The notes beneath the pieces were generated by a model. The model saw only the letters and a list, made by a program, of their open reading frames with translations, was not told where the DNA came from and searched no databases. The translations under genes and the position numbers were made by a program. Below are positions 26,941 to 35,447 of a stretch of 48,258 nt of DNA, piece after piece; the stretch's first letter is position 1, and each line of letters opens with the position of its first letter. The stretch is taken from positions 1-48,258 of the forward strand of contig NZ_WWGX01000002.1 of assembly GCF_009862265.1 (NCBI RefSeq), written 5' to 3'. This DNA is from Streptomyces sp. SID8352. GTDB taxonomy: Bacteria; Actinomycetota; Actinomycetes; Streptomycetales; Streptomycetaceae.

Positions 26941-28248
26941 GTGAGCAGCAGCGGCCTCATCTACGCAGTCATTGTCGGGGCCTGGGCCGCCTACTTGGTG
27001 CCGATGTGGCTCCGTAGGCAGGACGAGCTGAACGAGGCCCGTCCGACGGAACGCTTCAGCACGGCCATCCGGTTGCTGTCCGGACGGGCGGGGATGGAGC
27101 GCCGGTACGCCAAGGACCTGCGGTCACGCCCGGCCTCCGAGGCGGAGCCGGACGCCGACGCGCCGGACGCCGTCACCGGTTCGGTCGACGTCCGGGCGTT
27201 CGCCGTGTCCAGGACCGGACGGCAGTCCCGGGCCGAGGCGCGGCCGTCCGCGCCCGAGCGGTCCGCGGCACCGCCCCCGGCCGAGCGCCCCGGGGCCAGG
27301 CCCGCCGACGCGCGCCCCGCGGACCGGCCCCCGCAGGAGCGCCCCGCGGATCGCCCCGCGCCGGAGCGGACCGCGCCGGAGCGCCGACGGGGGCCCGCCC
27401 CCGGTTCCCCGGAGGCCGCGGCCCGCGCCCGGCGCTCCCAGGTGCTGGCGCGCCGCCGGCGCACCACCGTGGTCCTCTTCCTGGCCTTCACGCTCGGCTC
27501 GGTCGTCGCGGCCGTCGGCGGGCTGGCGTTCCTCTGGGCACCCGCGGTGCCCGCGTTGCTGCTCAGCGCGTACATCGCCCATCTGCGCTCCCAGGAGCGG
27601 CGCCGGTTCACCTTCCAGATGGACCGCCGCCAGGCCGAGGCCGCGGCGCAGCGCCTGCGGGACCGCGACGGGCGGACGCGGCGGCGCACCCCCGCCGACC
27701 TCCCGGGCGACCCCGGCGCCGACGAGCCGGACGAAGGACCCGAGGCGGAGGCCGACTCCGGGCTCTCGGCCCTGGCCGCCGACCGCCGGGCCCTGGTGGA
27801 GCAGACCGACCACGCCGAGTGGGTCGACCAGCAGCGCGAACGGCAGCGGCGGCCCGGCTCCGGCGAGAGCTGGGACCCGGTCCCGGTGCCGCTGCCCACC
27901 TACGTCACCGCGCCGGTGGCCCCCCGCGCCACCCCGGACATCGACCTCGGGGCGCCGGACGCCTGGAGCTCGGCCCGCTCCAGCGCGGTGACCACGGACC
28001 GCGAGGCCCCGTCGGTCCCGGCCCCCGCCGGTCCCTCCCCGGCGTCCGGCCCGGGCTCCGCCTCCGGTTCCGAGGGGCGCGGCGCCCACCCGGACCGCCC
28101 GTCCCCCGGGACCGAGGAGCGCCCCGAGGCGCCCCGGCGCAGCGGTGCCCGCCGGGCCGCCTCCGCCCGCCGTTCCCGCGAGCGCGGCCGGACCCCGCTC
28201 TTCGACCAGTACGAGGACGGCGACCGCCCCCGCGCGGCCAACGAGTAG
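26941..28248 (+). CDS. sepX: SepX/GlpR-type membrane protein of cell division
   Basis: This 435-aa protein starts at GTG 26941. An N-terminal membrane helix (GLIYAVIVGAWAAYLVPMWL, 5-24) is followed by the conserved basic stretch RRQDELNEARPTERFSTAIRLLSGR. A long disordered Ala/Pro/Arg-rich linker leads to a hairpin of two helices (about 176-215), then another acidic to Pro-rich disordered C-terminus. This matches SepX of Streptomyces, which acts at septa with FtsZ, and the corynebacterial gephyrin-like molybdotransferase receptor GlpR. An AT-rich 137-base gap precedes it, so it likely has its own promoter as well as read-through from the operon. Confidence 0.88.
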   Translation: MSSSGLIYAVIVGAWAAYLVPMWLRRQDELNEARPTERFSTAIRLLSGRAGMERRYAKDLRSRPASEAEPDADAPDAVTGSVDVRAFAVSRTGRQSRAEARPSAPERSAAPPPAERPGARPADARPADRPPQERPADRPAPERTAPERRRGPAPGSPEAAARARRSQVLARRRRTTVVLFLAFTLGSVVAAVGGLAFLWAPAVPALLLSAYIAHLRSQERRRFTFQMDRRQAEAAAQRLRDRDGRTRRRTPADLPGDPGADEPDEGPEAEADSGLSALAADRRALVEQTDHAEWVDQQRERQRRPGSGESWDPVPVPLPTYVTAPVAPRATPDIDLGAPDAWSSARSSAVTTDREAPSVPAPAGPSPASGPGSASGSEGRGAHPDRPSPGTEERPEAPRRSGARRAASARRSRERGRTPLFDQYEDGDRPRAANE

Positions 28249-28299
28249 CCCCGCACGGCCCCTCGGGGGGCCCTCCCGGGCCGCACCGGGAAGTGATTT

Positions 28300-28327
28300 T
28301 TGAGCAGGCCGGTCGGGGTGCTAAAGT
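28300..28327 (+). promoter_or_regulatory. Promoter of tRNA-Ala
   Basis: TTGAGC (28300-28305) and TAAAGT (28322-28327) are 16 nt apart and end 14 bases before the tRNA. This fits a housekeeping sigma promoter. Confidence 0.6.
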
Positions 28328-28341
28328 TTCACTCGTTGCAA

Positions 28342-28415
28342 GGGCCTGTGGCGCAGTCTGGTAGCGCACCTCGTTCGCATCGAGGGGGTCTGGGGTTCAA
28401 ATCCCCACAGGTCCA
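28342..28415 (+). tRNA. tRNA-Ala (anticodon CGC)
   Basis: The 74-nt cloverleaf is complete: acceptor GGGCCTG/CAGGTCC (one G-T pair), D-arm GCGC/GCGC, anticodon stem CCTCG/CGAGG with loop TTCGCAT (anticodon CGC, reads GCG) and T-arm TGGGG/CCCCA. The discriminator is A, and CCA is not encoded. Confidence 0.95.
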
Positions 28416-28423
28416 CGCACATG

Positions 28424-28486
28424 GTTTCTGAGGAATCCTCAGAAACGTTGACGGGATCCCGTCCGATCGCATGATCGGGCGGGATC
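28424..28486 (+). terminator. Two tandem hairpins after tRNA-Ala
   Basis: The first is a perfect 10-bp stem GTTTCTGAGG/CCTCAGAAAC (28424-28446). The second is a 14-bp stem with one G-T pair (28455-28486) followed by TTCGTCGTT. The first may be the 3' processing barrier and the second the terminator. Confidence 0.85.
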
Positions 28487-28644
28487 TTCGTCGTTCCGGG
28501 GAGTTTCGGCGGGTGTCCGGGGCGACGCGGTCGTCCTTCCCGTCCGGCGGACATCGCCGGAGGGGGGCGCGGGCTCCGCCGGGCGGGGAGCGGCCCTGCG
28601 TGCCCGGTTCCCGGCGGCGGCACCTCCCGGGGCGGCCGGCGAGG

Positions 28645-28663
28645 TTAGGTTAGCCTAAGTTCA
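28645..28663 (+). promoter_or_regulatory. Iron box (DmdR/IdeR type) at the AraC-gene start
   Basis: TTAGGTTAGCCTAAGTTCA matches the 19-bp TTAGGTTAGSCTAACCTAA consensus at about 15-16 positions, with the core TTAGGTTAGCCTAA intact. It touches the ATG at 28663, so an iron-loaded repressor would block transcription or the start region. Confidence 0.8.
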
Positions 28664-29502
28664 TGTCGGTTGCTGGCAGTCGCACACGCGCCCCGGAGGC
28701 TCTCCGCTGGAGCGAGCCCTTCCCCGGCGGGGCCCTGGTGGTCGAGCCCTATCTGCTGACCACGGCGGTCCTCGGCGGCCCGGAGGCGGCCGCGCTCTCC
28801 GGCGGGGCGCACACCCACGCCGACGCCCTGCTGGCCTGGCCGCACCTCGGGCCGATGACGGTGCACACCCCCGACGCGGTGCGGCACCTCGTCCCGGGCC
28901 AGGGCCTGTGGCTGCCGCCCGGCACCCCGCACGCCTGCCGGCCCGAGGCGGACAGCGTGAGCTGCTTCACGTACGTCACCCGGAAGGCGATCCCGCCGCA
29001 CCGCACCTTCCCGCAGCGGGTGCGGGTCGGCCGCGCCCTGCAGGAGATGCTGCTCCATCTCGACGCCACCGCGATGCCCGACGGTCTGCGGCTGCGCACC
29101 CAGCGCGTGGTCCTCGACATGCTGGAGGAGGATCCGGGCACGGTGATCGAGGTCCCGGTGCCCGAGGACCGGCGCATCCGCGCGCTGGCCGAGGACGTCA
29201 TGCGCGATCCGGAGAGCGGCCTCTCGCTGGAGCAGTGGGCCGCGCGGCACGCGCTGAGCGTGCGCACGGTCACGCGGGCCTTCGTCCGGGACGTCGGCAT
29301 GCCCTTCGCCCGGTGGCGCTCGCTGGTGCGGATGTCCCTCGCGACCGGCCTGCTCGCCCGCGGGCACGGGGTCAACCTGGTCGCCCACCGCTGCGGTTAC
29401 ACCACCACCAGCGCGTTCTCCGCGGCCTTCCGCCGGGTGACCGGCGTCAGCCCGACCGAGTACCTGCGGCGGCACGGGGCCACGGCCCCCACCCGCGACT
29501 GA
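28663..29502 (+). CDS. AraC-family transcriptional regulator of the siderophore-uptake locus
   Basis: This 279-aa protein starts at ATG 28663. An N-terminal cupin (HTHADALLAWPHLG, then VPGQGLWLPPGTPHACRPEA) is followed by a C-terminal double helix-turn-helix (LSLEQWAARHALSVRTVTRAFVRDVGMPFARWRSLVRMS, then VAHRCGYTTTSAFSAAFRRVTGVSPTEYLRRH). The iron box over its start indicates repression when iron is plentiful. Placed upstream of the uptake operon, it may activate that operon in response to the ferric siderophore, as YbtA does. The proposed role is an inference from position. Its last codons are repeated in tandem downstream. Confidence 0.9.
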   Translation: MSVAGSRTRAPEALRWSEPFPGGALVVEPYLLTTAVLGGPEAAALSGGAHTHADALLAWPHLGPMTVHTPDAVRHLVPGQGLWLPPGTPHACRPEADSVSCFTYVTRKAIPPHRTFPQRVRVGRALQEMLLHLDATAMPDGLRLRTQRVVLDMLEEDPGTVIEVPVPEDRRIRALAEDVMRDPESGLSLEQWAARHALSVRTVTRAFVRDVGMPFARWRSLVRMSLATGLLARGHGVNLVAHRCGYTTTSAFSAAFRRVTGVSPTEYLRRHGATAPTRD

Positions 29503-29600
29503 CGGATGTCCCGGCCCGCGTCCGCGACTGACGGATGTCCCGGCCCGCGTCCGCGACTGACGGACGTCCGCGCCCGCACCCCCGACTGACGGACGGCCGG
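29494..29600 (+). repeat. 29-nt tandem repeats starting in the AraC stop codon
   Basis: Units beginning CGCGACTGACGGATGTCC start at 29494, 29523 and 29552, with a fourth, diverged copy whose CGACTGAC lies at 29583. The spacing is exactly 29 nt. The first copy includes the last codons and TGA of the AraC gene. Confidence 0.85.
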
Positions 29601-30021
29601 CCCGCGCCGCGGCCGACGTGGGCGGCGGGGGTCCCGCCCCGGCCGACGTGGCCCGCACCCCTGCACCGCCCCCGCCCGCGTCGAGCCCGTGTGCCCTGGC
29701 CGGCCGTCACCCGTCCCCCGCCGCCCCCCGCCGCTCCCTCCCACGGCCGCCCGCCTCCGCGCGCCGCGCGGACGCCCTCGCGCGCGCCTCACCCCCTCGC
29801 CCCGCCGCCCCGTGGCCGTTCCGCGACGCGGTCTGGCCGGATCGCGCCCCTCACCCCCGTCCGCGCCCCATAGCTTTCACTCAAGTGAGGGTTACCTAAC
29901 CAACGCGGAGGACCGCCGCGCGCCCGTCCGCCGGGCCGCCGTGCCGGACCCCGTGCGCGCCCTCGCCCCGACCCGGGCACCGCCCCTCCCCGCACGCCCC
30001 CGCCCCGATCCAAGGAGAACC
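29503..30021. other. 519-base region before the siderophore-binding protein gene
   Basis: After the 29-nt repeats the sequence is C-rich low complexity with no gene. The last 150 bases hold an iron box, a less GC-rich promoter patch (TAGCTTTCACTCAAGTGAGGGTTACC region) and the AAGGAGA ribosome site of the lipoprotein gene. Confidence 0.6.
29881..29899 (-). promoter_or_regulatory. Iron box upstream of the siderophore-uptake operon
   Basis: On the minus strand TTAGGTAACCCTCACTTGA matches the iron-box consensus at about 14 of 19 positions, with the half-site TTAGGT intact. It lies about 120 bases before the lipoprotein ATG and likely overlaps the operon promoter. Confidence 0.6.
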
Positions 30022-31116
30022 ATGTCCACATCCCTCCCGGCACGACGCGGAGCGGGCCCCCTGGCCCGCGTCCTCGCGCTGACGATCGCCGCCGTCGTGC
30101 TCCTCGCGGGCTGCGGCTCCGGGACCGGGAAGGCCCCGGAGGCCGGGACCGGGAAGGGCGGTAGCGGGGCCGCCGCGAGCTTCCCCGTGACCATCGAGCA
30201 CGCCCACGGACGCACGACGGTCAAGGAGAAGCCCCGTCGCGTCGTGGCGATGAGCTGGATGTCGCTGGACGTCGTCGCCGCCCTGGGCACCGTCCCCGTC
30301 GGCGTCGACGAGCAGTGGGGCGGCGACAAGGACGGCCACACCCCCTGGTTCCGTGACGCGGTGGAGGAACTCGGCGGCCCGATGCCCGAGATCCTGCGCT
30401 ACGGCGAGTCCGGGGAGATCGACTTCGAGCAGATCCTCGCCATGGAGCCCGACCTGATCATCGGCCTCTACTCCGGCATCACGGACGTCGACTACAAGCG
30501 CCTCTCCGAGATCGCCCCCACCCTCCCGTATCTGAAGAAGCCTTGGGACGGCGGGACCTGGCAGGAGATGACCCGCACCATCGGCAGGGCGATGGGCGAG
30601 GACGCCAGGGCCCGGGAGCTCGTCACGGACGTGCAGGGGCGGCTCGCCGCCGTCGGCGAGAGCCACCCGGAGTTCAAGGGCACCACCTTCGCCTACGGGG
30701 TGGCGCTCACGTCCGGCTCCACCGAGGTCGGCCTCTACCTCGACTACGACGCGCGGGTACGGCTGCTCACCGAGCTGGGCTTCGAGAACACCCCCTCGAT
30801 GGAGCGGATCGCCTCCACCGCCAAGGGCACCAACTGGTACGGCGGGGTCAGCCTGGAGAAGCTCGACACGGTCGACGCCGACATCTTCGTCGCCTGGGCC
30901 AACGGGCCCGAGGACGTGAAGCACTCCCTCGACGACCCGCTGTTCCGGCGCTGGAAGCCGATCGCCGGCAAGCGCTACGCCTTCGTCCAGGACCCGACCC
31001 TGGGCATGGCCACCAGCGGCCCCTCGGTCCTCTCCATCCCCTGGGCGATCGAACGCTATGTGCCGATGCTCGCCGACGCCGTCGCGGGCCGGGGCACCAC
31101 CGGCGCGGGCGCCTGA
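30022..31116 (+). CDS. Iron-siderophore ABC transporter substrate-binding lipoprotein
   Basis: The 364-aa precursor starts at ATG 30022, with AAGGAGA 5 bases upstream. The signal peptide ends in the lipobox LLAG-C31, so the mature protein is lipid-anchored outside the membrane. The rest is a FepB/FhuD-type binding protein: EKPRRVVAMSWMSLDVVAALG, EIDFEQILAMEPDLIIGLYSGI, and LDTVDADIFVAWANG near the end. It captures a ferric siderophore for the FecCD permeases encoded next. An iron box precedes it. Confidence 0.93.
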   Translation: MSTSLPARRGAGPLARVLALTIAAVVLLAGCGSGTGKAPEAGTGKGGSGAAASFPVTIEHAHGRTTVKEKPRRVVAMSWMSLDVVAALGTVPVGVDEQWGGDKDGHTPWFRDAVEELGGPMPEILRYGESGEIDFEQILAMEPDLIIGLYSGITDVDYKRLSEIAPTLPYLKKPWDGGTWQEMTRTIGRAMGEDARARELVTDVQGRLAAVGESHPEFKGTTFAYGVALTSGSTEVGLYLDYDARVRLLTELGFENTPSMERIASTAKGTNWYGGVSLEKLDTVDADIFVAWANGPEDVKHSLDDPLFRRWKPIAGKRYAFVQDPTLGMATSGPSVLSIPWAIERYVPMLADAVAGRGTTGAGA

Positions 31117-31154
31117 CCACCGGCCGCCGCCCCGGTGACACCCCCGAGGACCCC

Positions 31155-32234
31155 ATGAAGACCGCACCGCCCCCGCCCGCCGCCACCCGCGCGGCGCGTG
31201 ACGAGCCGGGCCCGCGCCACGCCGCGGGCCCGGCCCGGCGGGACCGGCTCCGCCCGCTGGTCCTGCTCGCCGCCCTCGCGCTGCTGCTCGCCGCCGCCGT
31301 GCTCAGCGTCATGACCGGCGCCCGCCCGCTCGCCCCCGGCACGGTGTGGGACGCGCTGTTCCACCACGACGACTCCGCCGCCCACGCGACCGTGCGCGAA
31401 CTGCGGCTGCCGCGCACGGTGATCGGACTCGTCACCGGCGCGGCCCTCGGCCTGAGCGGCGCGCTGATCCAGGCGTTCACCCGCAACCCGCTGGCCGACC
31501 CCGGCATCCTCGGCGTCAACGCGGGCGCGAGCCTCGCCGTGACCTTCGCGGTCGCCGTCCTCGGGATCACCTCCCCGGGCCGGTTCATCTGGTTCGCCCT
31601 GGCCGGGGCGTTCGTCCTGACCGTGCTCGTCTACCTCCTCGGCTCGATCGGCGCCGACCGCGGCTCCCCGGTCAAACTCACCCTGGCGGGCGTCGCGTTC
31701 GGCGCCGTGTGCGGCGGGATCACCTCCGCCATGGTGCTCCGGAGCACGGCCACCCTCGACGTCATGCGGTTCTGGGCGGTGGGGTCGATCGGCGGCCGGT
31801 CGCTCGACGTACTCGCGGTCGCCCTGCCCCTCGTCGGCGCGGGCCTGGCCCTGGGCCTGCTCAGCGCCGGACCGCTGAACGCCCTCGCGCTCGGCGACGA
31901 CGCCGCCCGGGCGCTCGGCACCCGCCCGGCGGCGACCCGGCTGACCGTCGTCCTCGCGGTCACGCTGCTCGCGGGCACCTCCGTCGCCGTCGCCGGGCCC
32001 ATCTCCTTCGTCGGGCTGATGGTGCCCCATGTGGTCCGCTGGTGCGTCGGCCCCGACCAGCGCTGGATCCTCCCCGTCACCGTCCTCGCCGCGCCCGCCT
32101 TCCTGCTCGTCGCCGATGTCGTCGGGCGCGTGGTGCTGCCCTCCGGGGAGCTGCGGGTCGGCCTGGTCACCTCGCTGGTCGGCGCCCCCGTCCTGGTCGC
32201 GCTGGTCCGCCGCCGGAAGGCGAGCGCCCTGTGA
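31155..32234 (+). CDS. FecCD-family siderophore ABC permease 1
   Basis: This 359-aa protein starts at ATG 31155, 38 bases after the lipoprotein gene. FecCD signatures are RLPRTVIGLVTGAALGLSGALIQAFTRNPLADPGILGVNAGASLAV, GDDAARALGTRPAATR and VAGPISFVGLMVPHVVRW, where the last holds the EAA-like coupling segment for the ATPase. About ten membrane helices. It pairs with the next permease; the two genes overlap by GTGA. Confidence 0.95.
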   Translation: MKTAPPPPAATRAARDEPGPRHAAGPARRDRLRPLVLLAALALLLAAAVLSVMTGARPLAPGTVWDALFHHDDSAAHATVRELRLPRTVIGLVTGAALGLSGALIQAFTRNPLADPGILGVNAGASLAVTFAVAVLGITSPGRFIWFALAGAFVLTVLVYLLGSIGADRGSPVKLTLAGVAFGAVCGGITSAMVLRSTATLDVMRFWAVGSIGGRSLDVLAVALPLVGAGLALGLLSAGPLNALALGDDAARALGTRPAATRLTVVLAVTLLAGTSVAVAGPISFVGLMVPHVVRWCVGPDQRWILPVTVLAAPAFLLVADVVGRVVLPSGELRVGLVTSLVGAPVLVALVRRRKASAL

Positions 32235-33313
32235 CCGCCGCGCCCCCCGCGCGCCGGGGGTCCGCGGGCCGGGTGGACTTCGGGCGCGCCGTGTGGGTCC
32301 GGCGCACCGGTCCGCTGGCCCTGCGCGTCGACCGGCGGTCCGTGCTGGTCTGCGCCGCCCTGGCGGCCGCGGTGGCCGTGCTCGGCGTGCTCACGCTCGG
32401 CTCCGGCTCCCTCCCGCTCACCCCCGCGCAGGTGCTCTCCGCCCTTCTCGACCCGGACGCCGACCACCGCGCGCGGCTCGTCGTCGTCCACTGGCGGCTG
32501 CCCCGGCTGCTGCTCGCGCTGCTCTGCGGGGCGGCCCTGGCCGTCAGCGGGGCGATCTTCCAGTCGCTGACCCGCAATCCGCTCGGGTCGCCCGACGTGA
32601 TCGGCTTCACCTCCGGCTCGTACGCGGGTGCCAGCGTCGTCCTGCTGCTGCTCGGCACCGCCGACCACCTCGCCGTGGCGTCGGGGTCCCTGACCGGCGG
32701 GGCGCTGACCGCCCTCGCGGTGTACCTGTTGGCCCACCGGGGCGGAACGGACCCCTTCCGCCTCATCATCGTCGGCATCGCCGTCGGCGCCTTCCTGTCC
32801 TCCCTCACCTCGATGCTGCTGCTGTCGGTCAACCCGCAGCAGGCGATGCTGGCGGCCACCTGGGGCGCCGGGTCGCTCAGCGGGCTCGGCTTCGCCCAGC
32901 TCGGCCCCGCCGCGGCCGTCCTGGCCGTCCTGCTGGTCGGCTCCGGCGCCGTGGTGCGGCCTCTGGTCCAGCTGGAGGCGGGCGACGACACCGCCGTGGC
33001 ACTGGGCGTCCACGCGCGGCGCACCCGGCTCCTCGCCACCCTCACCGGCGTCGCGCTCACCGCCCTGGTGACCGCGACCGTCGGCCCGATCGCCTTCGTC
33101 GCGCTGGCGGCGCCGCAGATCGCCCGGCGCCTCACCCGGAGCTGCACCACGCTGCGGATCGCCCCGGCGGCCCTGACCGGCGCCGCGCTGCTGGTCGCGG
33201 CCGACCTCGTCGCCCAGCGGGTCGAGGTCCCGGTCGGCGTCGTGACGGTCTCCGTCGGCGGCGTCTACCTCGTCTGGCTCCTGGCCCTCCGGTACTCGGG
33301 ACGGCGCCGATGA
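32231..33313 (+). CDS. FecCD-family siderophore ABC permease 2
   Basis: This 360-aa protein starts at GTG 32231 within the stop of permease 1. FecCD signatures are RLPRLLLALLCGAALAVSGAIFQSLTRNPLGSPDVIGFTSGSYAGA, GDDTAVALGVHARRTR and TVGPIAFVALAAPQIARRL. It forms the second half of the translocation pore. Its stop overlaps the ATG of the next frame by ATGA, the position where the ATPase gene normally follows. Confidence 0.95.
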   Translation: MTAAPPARRGSAGRVDFGRAVWVRRTGPLALRVDRRSVLVCAALAAAVAVLGVLTLGSGSLPLTPAQVLSALLDPDADHRARLVVVHWRLPRLLLALLCGAALAVSGAIFQSLTRNPLGSPDVIGFTSGSYAGASVVLLLLGTADHLAVASGSLTGGALTALAVYLLAHRGGTDPFRLIIVGIAVGAFLSSLTSMLLLSVNPQQAMLAATWGAGSLSGLGFAQLGPAAAVLAVLLVGSGAVVRPLVQLEAGDDTAVALGVHARRTRLLATLTGVALTALVTATVGPIAFVALAAPQIARRLTRSCTTLRIAPAALTGAALLVAADLVAQRVEVPVGVVTVSVGGVYLVWLLALRYSGRRR

Positions 33314-33801
33314 CCCCGCCCCCGCCGCCCCCGCCGCCCTTGCCGTTCCGCCCGACCGCCGCCGTCCCGTGCCGCCCGCCGGCACCGGAACCCGACCCGA
33401 CAGGAGCCCCCTTGACCGCCCGCACCGCCCGGCCCGCCCGGGAAGCACCCGCCCCGGCCCGGCCGGAGGCGACCGACGCCTCCCCCGGCCGCGCCCGGCG
33501 GACCGTCCCGGAGCACCCGGACCGCACCGTCCCGGACGGCTCCCCCGTCGCGGTGCCGCACGACCGGAGCCGGGCCGCGCGCCCCCACGGCCGCCCCGGC
33601 GCCCCGCGCGAAGGCCGCCCGGTCGCCCCGCGCGACGGCCGGGTCGTCGCCACCGGCGCCCCCCGGGATGCCGTCATCGCCGAACGGGTGGAAGCCGAAC
33701 GGGTGGAAGAGGTGTTCGGGCCGCCCTGCGGGGCCGTCCCAGGCCCGGCCACCCAGCCGCCCGTGGCCGTCCCGTCGGCCGGTCCCCGGAGCGCCCGGTG
33801 A
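33310..33801 (+). pseudogene. Remnant of the FepC-type siderophore ABC ATPase (only the C-terminal tail recognisable)
   Basis: The frame gives 163 aa and is coupled on both sides: ATGA with permease 2 and GTGA with the next ABC gene. Residues 1-105 are Pro/Arg/Ala-rich with no domain. From about 107 the sequence PRDGRVVATGAPRDAV, then VEEVFGPPCGAVPGPATQ and PVAVPSAG, aligns with the C-terminal tail of FepC-type ATPases (RDGR-VVA-GAP, EEVFGL-C-VVPDPVTGTP). The Walker A, Q-loop, signature, Walker B and H-loop are all missing. A 15-nt tandem duplication (33681-33709) disturbs the tail (ERVEAERVEE). I infer an in-frame loss of the catalytic core. A new small Pro-rich protein is the alternative. 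Confidence 0.75.
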
Positions 33802-35447
33802 CCCGGGAAGGGAACGGCGCCCGCGACGCCGGGTCCGTCTCCGCGCTGTTCCGCGTCGCGCTGCTGAGCGGGGGGCGGGCCCGGCTGCTGGTCCTGACCA
33901 CCCTCGGGTTCATGCTGCACCAACTCTGCGAGGCCCTGGTGCCGGTCCTGATCGGCGTCGTCATCGACCGGGCCCTGGCCCCCGGGGACCGCGGCGCGCT
34001 GCTCGGCTGGCTCGCCGTCCTCGCCGGGGTGTTCACCGTCCTCTCCCTGTCCTACCAGCGGGCCGCCGCCGCCATGGTGACCGTCTACGGCCACGGCGAA
34101 CACGCCCTGCGCCAGCGCGCCGTGGAACGGCTGCTGGACCCGCGCGGACTGCGCGGCGCCCCCGGGACCGGCGAGGCGCTCGCCCTGGTCTCGTCGGACA
34201 CCTACCGGGTGGCGGGCGTCTCCTGGAGCGTCGTCCAGCAGGCGTCCACCCTCACGGCGATCCTCACCGCCTCCACCGCCCTGCTGCTCATCTCGGTGCC
34301 GCTGGGCCTCGGCGTCATCGTCGGCACCGTACTGATGCTGGCCCTGATGCGCCGTCTGTCGGCGCCGCTGGAGGCACGGGGCCTGGCCGAGCAGGGGTCG
34401 GCGGCGCGGGCCGGCGAGGTGGCCACCGACATGATCACCGGACTGCGGGTGGTGATCGGCATGAACGCCCGCGCCGAGGCCGCCCGCCGCTACCGCGCCG
34501 CCAGCCGGGACTCCCGGGACGGCGCCGTCGCCGCCGCCCGCGCCGTCCTCGCCTACGGCAGCCTCAGCAGGCTCCTGTCGGGGGTCTTCCTCGCGGCCCT
34601 CGCCACCGCCGCCGGACTGCTCGCGCTCGACGGGCGGCTGACCATCGGCCGGCTCGTGACCGTGCTGGGCCTCGCCCAGTACCTCCAGGGCGCCCTCGCC
34701 CACGTCGGCACCTTCGCCTCCAACTGGGCGCACAAACGGGCCTCCGCCCGCCGGCTCGGCGCCCTGATCGGACGGCCGCCCCTGATCGCCCCCGGCACGG
34801 CCCTCGCCCCCGGCACCGTCCCCGGCACCCCGCTGCTGCGCTGGAACCCGCCCGGCACCACCGGGCCCGTGGACGTCCGCCCCGGCGAACGCGTCGGCGT
34901 CGTCCCGCGCGACGCGGCGCACGCCCGGGAGCTCTCCGACCGCCTCGGCCACCGGGTGCCGCTCGCCCGCGGTGAACTCCTGCTGGACGGCGCCGACGCG
35001 GTCGACCTTGGACCGGACCGGGTCCGGGCCCGGATCGTCGCCGCCCCCCACCACGGGACGGTGTTCTCCGGCACCCTGCGCTCCAACGTCGTCCCCCCGG
35101 GTGGCGACCCCGATCCGGCCGTGTTCCGGGCCGCCCTGCTCGACGACGTCCTCGACCACGTCGGCGGGGACCTGGCCGAGGTCGGCGAGCGGGGCCGCAG
35201 GCTCTCCGGCGGACAGCGCCAGCGCCTGCTCCTCGCCCGCGCCCTGCACACCCGCGCCGACCTCGTCGTCCTCGACGAACCCACCACCGCCGTCGACCCC
35301 TCCACCGAGCGGCGCATCGCCCGGGGCCTGCGCGACCTGCCCGGCACCATCCTGCTGATCACCACGAGCCCCCTCCTGCTCGCCGCCTGCGACCGGGTGG
35401 TCGACCTCGGCGGGCCGGACCACGGACCGGAAGGAGCACCCCGGTGA
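33798..35447 (+). CDS. ABC transporter half-molecule A (TMD-NBD) with degenerate Walker A
   Basis: This 549-aa protein starts at GTG 33798, overlapping the previous stop. Six membrane helices of the type IV exporter fold (about 15-320) precede an NBD. At the Walker A position the sequence is GVVPRDAAHARELSDRL (about 366-383) with no GxxGxGK[ST]. The signature LSGGQ is intact (469-473), Walker B and its glutamate are intact (LVVLDEP, E494), and the switch histidine is replaced (ITTSP, T523). It must work with the next subunit, which has the opposite defects. Position next to a siderophore-interacting protein suggests an IrtAB/YbtPQ-like siderophore importer; a siderophore exporter is the alternative. 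Confidence 0.9.
   Translation: MTREGNGARDAGSVSALFRVALLSGGRARLLVLTTLGFMLHQLCEALVPVLIGVVIDRALAPGDRGALLGWLAVLAGVFTVLSLSYQRAAAAMVTVYGHGEHALRQRAVERLLDPRGLRGAPGTGEALALVSSDTYRVAGVSWSVVQQASTLTAILTASTALLLISVPLGLGVIVGTVLMLALMRRLSAPLEARGLAEQGSAARAGEVATDMITGLRVVIGMNARAEAARRYRAASRDSRDGAVAAARAVLAYGSLSRLLSGVFLAALATAAGLLALDGRLTIGRLVTVLGLAQYLQGALAHVGTFASNWAHKRASARRLGALIGRPPLIAPGTALAPGTVPGTPLLRWNPPGTTGPVDVRPGERVGVVPRDAAHARELSDRLGHRVPLARGELLLDGADAVDLGPDRVRARIVAAPHHGTVFSGTLRSNVVPPGGDPDPAVFRAALLDDVLDHVGGDLAEVGERGRRLSGGQRQRLLLARALHTRADLVVLDEPTTAVDPSTERRIARGLRDLPGTILLITTSPLLLAACDRVVDLGGPDHGPEGAPR

Noticed and set aside
28342..28415. tRNA-Ala as the attachment site of the integrase at 40.7 kb
   Set aside because: The genes are 12 kb apart, no copy of the tRNA 3' end is seen near the integrase, and the DNA between them is core-like.
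29494..29600. CRISPR array
   Set aside because: The 29-nt units are directly adjacent with no spacers, and no cas genes are present. The same holds for the 11-, 18- and 24-nt arrays.
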